A stretch of DNA of 64,000 nucleotides from assembly GCA_011525295.1 (NCBI GenBank), contig WTGV01000057.1, positions 1 to 64,000 on the forward strand, written 5' to 3'. Numbering within the stretch: position 1 is the first letter of the stretch; each line of letters starts with the position of its first letter. The notes beneath the pieces are model-generated. The model saw only the letters and a program-made list of their open reading frames with translations. It had not been told where the DNA came from and did not search any database. Positions 37,671-47,536 of the stretch are shown here, piece after piece. The DNA is from Pseudomonadales bacterium (GTDB taxonomy: Bacteria > Pseudomonadota > Gammaproteobacteria > Pseudomonadales > Azotimanducaceae). Both the position numbers and the translations under genes were made by a program.

Positions 37671-38672
37671 ATGACCCTTCGCGTGCTTTGGCCCCGTCGC
37701 GATCCAAAGAAGGACAATTCGGCTGAATTGGAAGGTCTTGGGGAAAACCTCGAGGCGATCTTCGGTGGTGGAATGGACAATGTAACTGAGGAACAGTGGA
37801 CGACTTGTGATGGTATCGTGGGTACGCAACCGTCACCAGAAATCATGGCGAAGATACGGAACTGCAAGATCTTTGTTAAAACCGCCGTGGGTTACGACGA
37901 CGTGGATGTCGAAGCGTGGACAGCTCGAAATATTCCTGTATGTAATTGCCCCGATTACGGGACTCGTGAAGTTGCCGATCACACGATGGCATTGATGCTC
38001 GCTATCTTTCGAGGAATTACGTACCACGATCAGTTGCTTCATGCCCGACCAGATTTAAATTGGCACATGACAACAATTCCATTTGCTAGGAGATTGTCGA
38101 CACTAACCTTGGGTCTTATAGGCTTTGGACGCATTGCTGTTGCTACCGCGCTTCGTGCGAAAGCCTTTGAGATGGATGTGGTCTTTTATGATGCGAATAA
38201 GCCAAGTGGTATCCAGTACTCTTTGGGTGTCCGTCGGGCTGATTCGATGGAGGATCTTCTTCGACAGTCCGATGTAGTGAGTATTCATGCTCCGCTGAAT
38301 AAACGCACGAATCGAATGTTCAACACACAATTGTTCAATCAGATGAAAAGTGGAAGCGTACTTATCAATACAGCGCGTGGTCCCATTGTTGATCTTGACG
38401 CACTCTACGAAGCCATGAAGAAAGACATAGTGCTCGCGGCAGGCTTAGACGTCTTACCAGAAGAGCCGATGAACGTTGAAAATCAGCTCATTAAGGCATG
38501 GTTAAGTCAGGAAGAATGGATCAAACATCGACTCGTCATTACTCCGCATACGGCATTTATTACACCTGAAAGTCTATACGACATTCGTCGATTGACTGCA
38601 AGAACGGCGGCACGATATTTACGAGACGGGGTATTGGAAAATTGTGTTAATAGAGACCAACTTCACTTTTAA
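37671..38672 (+). CDS. D-isomer-specific 2-hydroxyacid dehydrogenase (CtBP/SerA-like)
   Basis: 333 residues. NAD-binding Rossmann fold with LGLIGFGRIAVATALRAKAF. The catalytic Arg (LINTARGPIVD), Glu (GLDVLPEEP) and His (VITPHTAF) of the family are all present, and the regulatory ACT domain of SerA is absent. The enzymes reduce 2-oxoacids to D-2-hydroxyacids or the reverse. It lies 28 bases after nuoN and about 160 bases before a TRAP transporter, so it may act on a hydroxy- or oxo-acid imported by that system. The substrate cannot be fixed from sequence. Confidence 0.9.
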   Translation: MTLRVLWPRRDPKKDNSAELEGLGENLEAIFGGGMDNVTEEQWTTCDGIVGTQPSPEIMAKIRNCKIFVKTAVGYDDVDVEAWTARNIPVCNCPDYGTREVADHTMALMLAIFRGITYHDQLLHARPDLNWHMTTIPFARRLSTLTLGLIGFGRIAVATALRAKAFEMDVVFYDANKPSGIQYSLGVRRADSMEDLLRQSDVVSIHAPLNKRTNRMFNTQLFNQMKSGSVLINTARGPIVDLDALYEAMKKDIVLAAGLDVLPEEPMNVENQLIKAWLSQEEWIKHRLVITPHTAFITPESLYDIRRLTARTAARYLRDGVLENCVNRDQLHF

Positions 38673-38831
38673 AGTTCTTGGCAGAAAGTTGATTAAGAAC
38701 GTATGGAGACTTCCTACACTACAATCCACATTGACAGTTATTACATACCGTGCCACGAAGTCTTGCTTCAATAAAGTACGAACGTGTGTGTCGGTGACTA
38801 GGACCAAGTTGCTACGCAATAGGCGAGTAGT

Positions 38832-39881
38832 ATGAAATTTGTTTCGCAGAAACCATTGATCCTATTCTTATTCGGGATCTCTATAGCGTTGAGTGTTCAG
38901 GTTCATTCCAGCGAATCCATCATCATAGTGGATGGACCAAAGCTCCGATGGGACATTTCGCTTTGGGGTACCACACGTCCTGGCACACGGGTCGTCGATG
39001 CGTTGTCAGAACGGGTCAAACAACATACCGACGGCAACTGGGAAATCAAACTTCATTACGGTGAAGCATTGTCCAAGGCTCGTGAAAATCTTGATGGAAT
39101 TTCAATTGGCGCGTTCGATGGGGCGATGATATGCAATTTCTATCATCCAAAGAAAAACCCTGGACTCATGGTACTCTCCTTACCGTTTCTTCCTATCGAT
39201 AGTTGGGACGATCATGTTAAAGTGCGAAAAGCGGTTTATGGACATGAGCAGATAAAGAAAGAGATGGCGAAGTGGGGAGCGCAAATTTATTCGACGTCGT
39301 ACTTGCCGATGTATGAAGTGATGGGTAAAGGTACACCGCCTCGGACAGTGGCCGACTGGAAGGCATTGAATGTTCGAGCAGGAGGCGGAATTGGAGAAGT
39401 TCTCGCCAAGATTGGGGCGACTCCGACAAGCACGACCGCGACCGAGGTCTATACGGGCGTGCAACAAGGAACGATGGATGCGGCAGCATTCCCATTCACT
39501 TATGCTCACGTCTCTTATAGAATTCACGAGGTCTCAGATTGGTTTACCTCAAATTTCTCGCCCGGAACCGCTGATTGTCCCGTTGTTTTATCCACGCGCT
39601 CGTATGACAAACTACCTTCACAATATCAGGAACTACTTGAACGACTTGAACCCAACATCGCTAAACAACAACGTCTTGCCTACGAACAAGTAGACTCAGA
39701 AAATCTTCCCATGTTGCGCGAAAAACTCACTGAAGTTGAATATACCGATGAAGTGATCAATCAGATAAGAAAGGACTATGCTCGACCGGTGATTGAAGAA
39801 TGGATTGAAGAGAATGAAAAATCTTTCGATGCGAGTGGTCTCGTTCGGCTAGTGTTTGAAGTGCTGGGCCATGAGTTTTAA
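38832..39881 (+). CDS. dctP: TRAP transporter solute-binding protein (DctP family)
   Basis: 349 residues with a signal peptide (LFLFGISIALSVQVHSSES). Family-typical blocks include GEALSKARENLDGI, the carboxylate-binding arginine region LNVRAGG (about residue 180), and TEVYTGVQQGTMDAAAFPF. The periplasmic receptor delivers an organic acid to the membrane subunits encoded downstream. ATG start. Confidence 0.93.
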   Translation: MKFVSQKPLILFLFGISIALSVQVHSSESIIIVDGPKLRWDISLWGTTRPGTRVVDALSERVKQHTDGNWEIKLHYGEALSKARENLDGISIGAFDGAMICNFYHPKKNPGLMVLSLPFLPIDSWDDHVKVRKAVYGHEQIKKEMAKWGAQIYSTSYLPMYEVMGKGTPPRTVADWKALNVRAGGGIGEVLAKIGATPTSTTATEVYTGVQQGTMDAAAFPFTYAHVSYRIHEVSDWFTSNFSPGTADCPVVLSTRSYDKLPSQYQELLERLEPNIAKQQRLAYEQVDSENLPMLREKLTEVEYTDEVINQIRKDYARPVIEEWIEENEKSFDASGLVRLVFEVLGHEF

Positions 39882-40065
39882 GTACTTGTTTCGGTAGTCG
39901 CTAGTGAATTGCCAATTGATACGTGGAAAGCTTGTCAAATAGCAACCCAATTTCGATCAAACAAACACATCCATTTTTTCTAATCACCCAAAGCCCTCAC
40001 CTTAATCGCCTGGTTCCAATCTTCTGCACATGGAACTTGTAGACCGTTAAAAGTTGTAGCATCAA

Positions 40066-40674
40066 GTGATTCAACCCAATCTCGATCTGCTCGGCCGCAT
40101 TCTCAAGCAGATTGATCAAATCTATTCTTATTTAGAAAACGCGACTAACGCAGTCGCCGGGATTCTCATCTTCGCGCTAATGTGTTTTGGAGGAATTCGG
40201 ATTGTGTTTCGTATTTTCGACATTCCACTGTATGGATTTATCGATATTGTGGAAGTGTCGATGGTTGGTTTTGCAGTGCTATCGATTGCATTCGTCCAAC
40301 GACTGGGAGGGCACGTAAGGATGGAATTGATTTTGACTGCTCTGAAAGGACGTTGGCTTTGGTTCGCAGAATTCATGGGTGGTCTTTTCGCGTTGTTCAT
40401 TGTCGGTATTCTGATTCCTTCCTCTTACGCACACTTTCAAAGAGCGTTTGATATCGGTGATAGTACGATGGATATTGAACTAGTGACCTGGCCCGCGAAA
40501 CTTGTCGTACCGATTGCTTTGTCCATCTTATTCGGTCGTTTAGCGATACAAACAGTTGGGTATTTACGCCTGCTCTTCCGGCCAAGCTATGAACCTATAG
40601 TAGTCCCCGTTATTCAAACAATGGAAGACAAGGCGCGATCGGAAGCTGCATTGGCTGATCGTCAACCAACATAG
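40066..40674 (+). CDS. dctQ: TRAP transporter small membrane subunit (DctQ family)
   Basis: 202 residues, four membrane helices (about residues 28-48, 62-80, 103-125 and 145-165). It contains VVEVSMVGFAVLSIAFVQRLGGHVRMELIL, a DctQ hallmark region. GTG start, 184 bases after dctP and four bases before dctM. The dctP-dctQ gap holds no gene or strong hairpin. Confidence 0.9.
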   Translation: MIQPNLDLLGRILKQIDQIYSYLENATNAVAGILIFALMCFGGIRIVFRIFDIPLYGFIDIVEVSMVGFAVLSIAFVQRLGGHVRMELILTALKGRWLWFAEFMGGLFALFIVGILIPSSYAHFQRAFDIGDSTMDIELVTWPAKLVVPIALSILFGRLAIQTVGYLRLLFRPSYEPIVVPVIQTMEDKARSEAALADRQPT

Positions 40675-40678
40675 ATCG

Positions 40679-42043
40679 ATGCTACCCTTCGACGATCTAA
40701 CAATCGGTATATTTGGCATCGCTCTCCTGATTGCCTTAGTGCTGGTTGGAGTTCGCGTGTTTGTCGCAGCAGCGCTTGCTGGTTTTGTGGGGCTCGTTAT
40801 GTTACGTGGTTGGGGTACCGCGGTAGGTATAGTCGGTACGATCCCTCATTCGAAGACGGTTACGTACGCTCTGTCTGTCTTACCATTGTTTATTTTGATC
40901 GGTTTTCTAGCATTCCACGCTGGTTTTACCAATCGTTTGTTTGAAACAGCTAGAAAGTGGGTAGGATGGGTACCCGGTGGATTAGCGGTTTCGACAGTGT
41001 TTGCAAGTGCTGGTTTTGCTGCTGTATCGGGTGCATCAACCGCGACCGCTGCGGTGTTCTCTCGGGTTGCCATTCCAGACATGGCTCGACATGGCTATCA
41101 TCGGCGGCTTATTGCTGGTGTGGTCGCAGCTGGTGGAACTCTGGCTTCTCTAATCCCACCCTCTGCAATCTTGGTGATCTACGCGATTATCGTCGAACAA
41201 TCCGTTGGTAAGTTGCTTCTGGCAGGTTTGTTGCCTGGTGTCGTTTCGGTGTTGATTTACACGGTTTTAATCGTGGGATTGTGCAAGGTCAAACCCGAAC
41301 TGGGCAGTTCTGTTTCTGGAATATCGTGGAAAGAGCGATTTCACAGTCTTCCAGGTGCGCTGCCAGTCCTCTTGGTGGTCGGTACGATTTTTGGTGCGTT
41401 GTACACAGGATATGCTACCCCTACTGAAGCGGGTGCACTTGGAGCGGCGATGATCTTTCTGCTGTACTTAGGTCGTACGTTCTTCAAAAGATCGTTCTCG
41501 TCGTTCCACAAGAATATTTTCCAAGCGCTCATGGAAACGGCGAAATTAACCGTCATGATTTTTACGCTGATCTGGGGTGTCTTCGTCTTCGTTCGATTTC
41601 TCGGCTTCGCTGGTCTACCCAGTGCGTTTGCAGACTGGGTCGTGACTCTCAACGTGTCTCCGTTGGTGATCATGATTTGCATTCTGCTTGCCTACGCTGT
41701 TCTCGGGATGTTCATGGATGCGATCGGAATGTTGATCTTGACGCTACCGGTAGTCTTTCCCGCGGTAATCGCTCTAGGGTATGATCCAATTTGGTTTGGT
41801 GTCATCGTTGTCAAAATGGCTGAAATATGTCTGATTACTCCACCGATTGGACTAAATTGCTTTGTCGTCGCGGGAGTTTCCCGCGAATTGCAAACGTCCT
41901 CAGGAGAGTCGCTAAGCATTCCACTACAAGATGTCTTCCGCGGTGTCGGACCATTTTTCGTCGCGGATGTGGTCACCGTTGCGATCCTTTTGATCTTTCC
42001 GGAAATCGTGTTGTGGCTTCCCAACACAATGGCTGATTTTTGA
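40679..42043 (+). CDS. dctM: TRAP transporter large membrane subunit (DctM family)
   Basis: 454 residues, about 12 membrane helices. GASTATAAVFSRVAIPDMARHGY, TLASLIPPSAILVIYAI, YATPTEAGALGA and EICLITPPIGLNCFVV are conserved DctM blocks. It is the Na+- or H+-coupled permease that works with DctP and DctQ. ATG start. It closes the plus-strand run that began with nuoA; the next gene is convergent. Confidence 0.94.
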   Translation: MLPFDDLTIGIFGIALLIALVLVGVRVFVAAALAGFVGLVMLRGWGTAVGIVGTIPHSKTVTYALSVLPLFILIGFLAFHAGFTNRLFETARKWVGWVPGGLAVSTVFASAGFAAVSGASTATAAVFSRVAIPDMARHGYHRRLIAGVVAAGGTLASLIPPSAILVIYAIIVEQSVGKLLLAGLLPGVVSVLIYTVLIVGLCKVKPELGSSVSGISWKERFHSLPGALPVLLVVGTIFGALYTGYATPTEAGALGAAMIFLLYLGRTFFKRSFSSFHKNIFQALMETAKLTVMIFTLIWGVFVFVRFLGFAGLPSAFADWVVTLNVSPLVIMICILLAYAVLGMFMDAIGMLILTLPVVFPAVIALGYDPIWFGVIVVKMAEICLITPPIGLNCFVVAGVSRELQTSSGESLSIPLQDVFRGVGPFFVADVVTVAILLIFPEIVLWLPNTMADF

Positions 42044-42178
42044 CGGAAAGTAATTCAAACCGTGGGGAGAATCAACAGCCCATGGTAGAGTACGGATTAA
42101 TTGGTAGTGACCGGTTAAAGCTTCTCTTCACTTGATATGCTCGCCAAACTGTACACCGTGAGATGTTTCGAGTACGCT

Positions 42179-44065
42179 TTATACCACCGTACTTGTTGCA
42201 TCCGCGCGAACTGCCATTTGCACTCTCGCATCAAAAGACCAAATAGTCTCCGCGATTTTTCGATAGAGTTGTTGACGAAGCTGTAGATCTTCCATGTGAA
42301 AAACATTGTGTGGACGAAAGTCTATGTTCAGGTGTTCGCACATGTTAGTGAAATTTGGATTATTTTGATATGCGATTTCGCAGAGTGACTTGGCCAGTAA
42401 GTTCTCTTTGGAATAATGCTTTAGCTTTTCGTCATACCTCATTGCCCCTAAACTTTGATTTGTACCTCTTGGAATCAGGAGTAGCCCACCAATCAGGTTG
42501 CGCGCTCTATCAAAGTCATCGCGCTGCTCAAAGTCTGTTCGGTGATCTTCAAATGAATCAGCCCAGATATGTTCAATTTCAAATGGTTTACCAAACATCA
42601 CGTCGTAGTAAGTGTTGAAAGATGTCGCAATTCCAGATTCGTTCTCTATGAAAGAAGTAATTCTCGCGAGAAGAAATTTCACGAACCTCTTGTTCTGACC
42701 ATGCATTCCAAAGTGGTCAAATCCGTTCCAGTTTTCACCTATTTCTTTCAGTTTGTTCTGAAGTACCGATTCAAGCTTAACTGACGGTAGGTTCCGAATT
42801 TCTCTTACTAACGTGTACATCGTGTATCGGATCGAACTTGCAGCAAATCTCCGATAATTCACTGATCTACGTACGGTGAAGTTTTCAATAAAGTGGGCAA
42901 CAGTGTTGAGTTTTTGATTAATCTCAGAGTCATCGTCATGTACAGTCAGAGGCGCGAGCATCAGTGGATAGCTGAGGGAACTCGCTATCCCCCAATGGGA
43001 TATGTAATAAACGTGCTCTAGTCCATCGGTTAGTTTTTTCTGCGCATTTAGGATTCTAAGGTATGCGTCGGAGAAAAAAGGAAAGTCTTTCTCTAGAAAT
43101 TCTGTTAGGCCAGGAAGTGCGTGGTTACTACCCAAATTCAGCTTGCTCGGATTGTCTCTCACCCATGTATGGAACCGTGTTCCAATTTTCTCAAAGTCTT
43201 GATTTTTTGTCCCGACTCCCGCGGTTCGAATCGTCTGCGCGTATTGGCTGCGGAGCCAAGCTTGAAAAAAAGTCTGATCTTCGTCTTTGCTCCACCTATG
43301 TAACTCTTGAATCACTGCTCGCCAATTGTCGTTTTCTCTTTGACGACTATCAGAGTCATGAATGTTGGCTAATATGTACCCTTTGAGCATTTCAGTGGAT
43401 GTCAGACTCAATCCTCTGTCGTTCATAGTCTCAAATATCGTGTATGCGTTTTCTTCGCTGTAAGCAACGATTTCAATCAGAATGACGTTGTGACGAAACC
43501 AATCCAGAAAATGTTGAAGTTTGTTGTTTCTCAAATCGTCTGGAAAAGCTGACTCTATGTCTTCGTATCGTGCGGCCATATTTGCAGTGGATTCATCGTC
43601 TGAATCAGTTGGTTCGTATTCACCGTGAGTGAACAGTTGTTCGAGACAATGCACCCTTTCTTGTACTCTTATATTGAATGACTTTACGCCCCTCGGATCC
43701 GAATAAATCATAGGTTTCAGGTTTTCTTGGAAACCAAATTCTTGCTGAAGGTGGTTTAGATAAATCAGAAAAAGTATCAGAGAGGTCAAACGTTGTTGGC
43801 CGTCGATAATGCTGCGACCACTATCTCGTTCTATAAAAACCAGGGGACCTAAGTAATAATTGTTGTAATTTTTTCCTTGTTCTCTCGTATCTCCGTCTGT
43901 GTATTCATGAAGAAATGCCGACGTTAGATCGGTAATCAATTGTTCAATGTGTGATTCTCCCCATCGATACTCCCGTTGAAAGTAATCGATCTCGTATGCG
44001 GTGTCTTTGAGGACCTGTTCAACGGTGCGATCATCGGCATCAATTTTGTTAGTCAGAAGTGACAT
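42179..44065 (-). CDS. DUF262/DUF1524 protein, GmrSD-like modification-dependent restriction nuclease
   Basis: 628 residues in one chain. The N-terminal DUF262 (ParB/sulfiredoxin-like NTPase) has YFQREYRWGESHIEQLI and SIIDGQQRLTSLILFLIYL, whose DGQQR is the nucleotide-handling motif. The C-terminal DUF1524 HNH-type nuclease has FEIEHIWADSF, RNLIGGLLLIPRGTNQSLG and YDEKLKHYSKENLLAKSL. GmrSD-type enzymes cut phage DNA carrying modified cytosines. It is a lone gene with its own 414-base upstream region, consistent with a mobile defence gene. Family call firm; phage specificity inferred. Confidence 0.88.
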   Translation of the reverse strand: MSLLTNKIDADDRTVEQVLKDTAYEIDYFQREYRWGESHIEQLITDLTSAFLHEYTDGDTREQGKNYNNYYLGPLVFIERDSGRSIIDGQQRLTSLILFLIYLNHLQQEFGFQENLKPMIYSDPRGVKSFNIRVQERVHCLEQLFTHGEYEPTDSDDESTANMAARYEDIESAFPDDLRNNKLQHFLDWFRHNVILIEIVAYSEENAYTIFETMNDRGLSLTSTEMLKGYILANIHDSDSRQRENDNWRAVIQELHRWSKDEDQTFFQAWLRSQYAQTIRTAGVGTKNQDFEKIGTRFHTWVRDNPSKLNLGSNHALPGLTEFLEKDFPFFSDAYLRILNAQKKLTDGLEHVYYISHWGIASSLSYPLMLAPLTVHDDDSEINQKLNTVAHFIENFTVRRSVNYRRFAASSIRYTMYTLVREIRNLPSVKLESVLQNKLKEIGENWNGFDHFGMHGQNKRFVKFLLARITSFIENESGIATSFNTYYDVMFGKPFEIEHIWADSFEDHRTDFEQRDDFDRARNLIGGLLLIPRGTNQSLGAMRYDEKLKHYSKENLLAKSLCEIAYQNNPNFTNMCEHLNIDFRPHNVFHMEDLQLRQQLYRKIAETIWSFDARVQMAVRADATSTVV

Positions 44066-44479
44066 TTTTCTCCTTAGTTCAAAAAAGAAAGGGTTGGCTT
44101 TGATATGGTTAGTAAATACTCAATTTCCCTAGAAGACTCGGCACGACGGTCTTATCTGAAGTAAAACACGTGCTACGATTTTGTTAGTAACGGTACTTAC
44201 CAGCGGGAATTTTATGAAGTTGCTATTAGTTTGAGTCGAACAACAAAATGTCCGCGTGAAATATGACGTGAGAAAATTTTTTGGTGACTGTGAATTACGA
44301 GTTGCAACTCTTTAAGTCTTTCAGGATATCGTGGTGTGCCCCCCCCCAAAACACTATGGCTGATTCTTAGTAGAAACGCCTTACTTTTCGTGGTGATTTT
44401 CACAATGCCAATGAAAAGGGTTTGCCACAAATACGAAACTTGCTACAAAAACATAAAATAAACTCCCCTTAATGCCAAG
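44066..44479. promoter_or_regulatory. Divergent AT-rich intergenic region with a C9 tract
   Basis: Upstream region of both the DUF262 nuclease and the acyltransferase genes; presumably carries both promoters. It contains a run of nine C at 44339-44347, the longest homopolymeric C tract I noticed in the window. It does not lie in a convincing reading frame. No RNA gene seen. Confidence 0.4.
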
Positions 44480-45748
44480 GTGCAGTGGCAACCTCAAACT
44501 TTGGAATCTAGTCAAGTTAGCGCCGGTGGCTCGCTGATCGACGTCGGTGAAGCGACGACGCCTGGATTGGAAGCTCGCTCTACACGGGCGCGGTCTGCTT
44601 CGATCGTAGACCAATTCGAGGACATTCGTCCATATCGAGACGAAGAGCTAGCCGACAAACTCGCAGAACTCTCGGAAGACCTCACGCTCATACGCACGGT
44701 CTGTACGTTTACGATACCTCGTTTGTATCGAATGTTCCCTGCTGGAGTGCAATGGCTGTGGCGTCGGATTCTCCGTAATCGCTATCGAAATATTCACAAC
44801 GTTAAAGATCTCCAAGACCTAATGGGGAAGTATGTTGGGTTCTGTATGCGACGTACTTCTTTGGGTTTGACTACTTCAGGATTGGAACACTTACCGAGTG
44901 ATCGACCGTGTCTGTTCATTTCGAACCACCGCGACATTGTGTTGGATTCGGCAATAGTTGTTGTTACCCTAGGATCGCAGGATGTACCGAACATGCAGAT
45001 TGCGATTGGCGACAATCTGTTTGAGAGTGGTTGGGAAAAAGAAATCATGCGCCTGAACCGAGGTTTCATGGTCGTTCGCCAAGCAGGTTCAAGACGCGCT
45101 CAGTACGAAGCGTTAGTAACTACGTCAAAATACATTCGCCACACCCTGGAACAAGGGGAATCCGTATGGATCTCGCAACGCCAAGGACGATCGAAAGATG
45201 GTCTAGACAAGACCGATCCAGCGTTGATCAAGATGCTGTTGTTGGCGTATCGTGACGAGATTTCGGAAATTTCAGATTGGTTAGAGCATGTTTATCTGGT
45301 GCCGATCTCAGTTTCTTATGAAATCGATCCTTGTGCTCCAATGAAAGCTATGGAACTCTATACTCGAGAGACTACTGGCACCTACGAAAAAGACGAAAGA
45401 GAGGACTTTCGTAGTATCGTCCAAGGAATTAGAGGATTCAAGGGTCGAGTGCACTTATCTTTCTCAGAGCCGATCAAACCAGAGGAAGTGAAGCAAAATG
45501 GCGATCCCAACGTGAGACCATTGGACGCAGACGACTTTGCTTTAAGGGTCGATGAATCGATCACAAATGGGTTGCGAACATTTCCCACGTTTTATGAAGC
45601 TCAAAGGCTTCTCTCTGGAGGAACTGGGTGTGAGCTTGAACGTGGTCCGGTACAACGTGCTTTTGAGAAGCAGTGTCAAAGTTTAGAGCCTGCAGCCCGT
45701 AAATACCTATACATGCAATACGCGAATCAAATTCACCATTCGCGCTAA
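44480..45748 (+). CDS. 1-acylglycerol-3-phosphate acyltransferase-like protein
   Basis: 422 residues from a GTG. A 100-residue N-terminal extension precedes the acyltransferase core: LFISNHRDIVLDSA (the NHxxxxxD block I), RLNRGFMVVRQ, GESVWISQRQGRSKDG (block III) and LVPISVSYEIDP (block IV). The order and spacing fit the PlsC/PlsB superfamily and the group with an NHRD form of motif I. Probably an inner-membrane-associated phospholipid or lipid acyltransferase. A long acyl-CoA dehydrogenase gene follows 28 bases later, so the pair may share a lipid-related role. Confidence 0.82.
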   Translation: MQWQPQTLESSQVSAGGSLIDVGEATTPGLEARSTRARSASIVDQFEDIRPYRDEELADKLAELSEDLTLIRTVCTFTIPRLYRMFPAGVQWLWRRILRNRYRNIHNVKDLQDLMGKYVGFCMRRTSLGLTTSGLEHLPSDRPCLFISNHRDIVLDSAIVVVTLGSQDVPNMQIAIGDNLFESGWEKEIMRLNRGFMVVRQAGSRRAQYEALVTTSKYIRHTLEQGESVWISQRQGRSKDGLDKTDPALIKMLLLAYRDEISEISDWLEHVYLVPISVSYEIDPCAPMKAMELYTRETTGTYEKDEREDFRSIVQGIRGFKGRVHLSFSEPIKPEEVKQNGDPNVRPLDADDFALRVDESITNGLRTFPTFYEAQRLLSGGTGCELERGPVQRAFEKQCQSLEPAARKYLYMQYANQIHHSR

Positions 45749-45776
45749 ATTTCACTCCAACATTAAGGAAAAATAG

Positions 45777-47516
45777 ATGTTGCCTTACCGGCCGCCAGTA
45801 GAAGATACTATGTTTCTTCTGAAAGACGTGTTCAAGATCCACGAAGATTGGGCGAAGTGGTCGCAGTTTAACGAGGTGGATTTAGATTTGGCGCAAGCGA
45901 TTCTGGAACAAGGCGGCAAATTTGCCGCAGAAGTGATGGGTCCTGTCTCTCAAAGCGCAGATCAGGAAGGCGCAACATGGCGCGACAACAAGGTCTACGC
46001 CCCCTCGGGATACAAAGAAGCATTTGACGGCGTGGTTTCCGGTGGTTGGTTGAGCCTAACTGGAAATCCCGAGTATGGTGGCCAAGGTTTACCTGCAGTG
46101 CTCTCTATCGGCGTTGAAGAATATTTCTGGGGAGCCAACACGACTTTGTGGCTGTACGCATCGCTTACGGTCGGTGCCGCGCATTGCATCGACGTATTTG
46201 GCGACGAAACGACCAAGACGAACTATCTACCACCGATGTATGAAGGGAAATGGACGGGTGCGATGGCGCTGACCGAAGCTCACGCGGGAACGGATCTCGG
46301 TTTACTACGGACGAAAGCAACACCCGCGGAAGATGGCTCGTACCGCGTGAGTGGAACAAAAATATTTATTACGAGCGGGGACCACGACCTTGCCGAAAAC
46401 ATCATTCACTTAGTACTTGCGAAATTGCCGGATGCACCCGCTGGTTCCAAAGGGATTTCACTCTTCTTGGTACCAAAATTTCTCGTTAATGACGATGGCA
46501 CGTTAGGAACTAGAAACAGCTTTTTTAGTGCTTCGATTGAAGAGAAAATGGGCATACATGGTAGTGCAACGTCGACGATCGTTTACGAAGACGCGATCGG
46601 TTACTTAGTAGGCGCGCCACATCATGGCTTAGCAGGAATGTTCGTAATGATGAACGCGGCTCGACTCTCGGTAGGAATCCAAGGTCTAGGTGCTGCAGAA
46701 CGAGCCTATCAAATGGCTTCGGACTATGTCAAAGAACGACGACAGGGCAAAGCGGTACAGCGACCTCCCGATTCCGATGCTGAAGCAGATCCTATTATTG
46801 AACATCCTGATATTCGGCGGCTCATGCTTCTGCAACGCGCCTTTACGGAGGGTGGTCGAGCGTTCGCGCTCTTTGTCGCACATCAAATCGATCGTTCACG
46901 CTTTGCCGAAGCGCCAGAAGATCAGGTACAAGCCACTAAATTTGTTGAACTGCTGACTCCCATCGCAAAAGCTTTTCTTACTGATCGAGCTATGGATACG
47001 ACGATCCAAGCTCAACAGTGTTTTGGAGGACATGGATACATCCGGGAAACAGGGATTGAACAACTAGTCCGAGACACTCGGATAACACAGATTTACGAAG
47101 GTACCAACGGCGTTCAAGCATGGGATCTGGTTCGACGCAAGGTATTACTCAATCGAGGTGAGTACGTCGTTGAATTTGCGGAATATATGCGGTCGAAGAA
47201 TAATGAGGGTCCCTACAAAAAAGTCGTTGATGGATATATCGACGAGTGGCTCGAATGCACCAAGTTGATTATGGAACGATCATCAAACAGTTTAGAATTC
47301 GCAGCAGGTAATGCAGTCGACTATCTTGAGCTCAGTGGTCTAGTAATCTACGCTTGGTTATGGAATCAGATGAGCGGGGCGAACGACGAGCACTTGAATA
47401 AGAAGTACACCGCCGAGTTTTATTTTGATCGCTTATTACCAAAAGTACCATCATTGTTCGCGGCGATCCGAAACGGTACGGACTCTATCCAAACACCAGA
47501 ATCAGCTTGGTTCTGA
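45777..47516 (+). CDS. Long acyl-CoA dehydrogenase (DmdC/FadE-like, with C-terminal extension)
   Basis: 579 residues. The N-terminus (YRPPVEDTMFLLKDVFKI) and a C-terminal extension beyond the ACAD core are typical of the 580-600-residue group that includes 3-methylmercaptopropionyl-CoA dehydrogenase (DmdC). Core motifs: GAMALTEAHAGTDLGLLRT, YRVSGTKIFITSGDHD, QCFGGHGYIRETGIEQ and YEGTNGVQAWDL, whose Glu is the catalytic base. FAD-linked dehydrogenation of an acyl-CoA. Whether it serves DMSP breakdown or fatty acid oxidation cannot be told; no dmdB or dmdD lies nearby. Confidence 0.9.
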   Translation: MLPYRPPVEDTMFLLKDVFKIHEDWAKWSQFNEVDLDLAQAILEQGGKFAAEVMGPVSQSADQEGATWRDNKVYAPSGYKEAFDGVVSGGWLSLTGNPEYGGQGLPAVLSIGVEEYFWGANTTLWLYASLTVGAAHCIDVFGDETTKTNYLPPMYEGKWTGAMALTEAHAGTDLGLLRTKATPAEDGSYRVSGTKIFITSGDHDLAENIIHLVLAKLPDAPAGSKGISLFLVPKFLVNDDGTLGTRNSFFSASIEEKMGIHGSATSTIVYEDAIGYLVGAPHHGLAGMFVMMNAARLSVGIQGLGAAERAYQMASDYVKERRQGKAVQRPPDSDAEADPIIEHPDIRRLMLLQRAFTEGGRAFALFVAHQIDRSRFAEAPEDQVQATKFVELLTPIAKAFLTDRAMDTTIQAQQCFGGHGYIRETGIEQLVRDTRITQIYEGTNGVQAWDLVRRKVLLNRGEYVVEFAEYMRSKNNEGPYKKVVDGYIDEWLECTKLIMERSSNSLEFAAGNAVDYLELSGLVIYAWLWNQMSGANDEHLNKKYTAEFYFDRLLPKVPSLFAAIRNGTDSIQTPESAWF

Positions 47517-47536
47517 CTGTTGTTGTATAGAGACTC

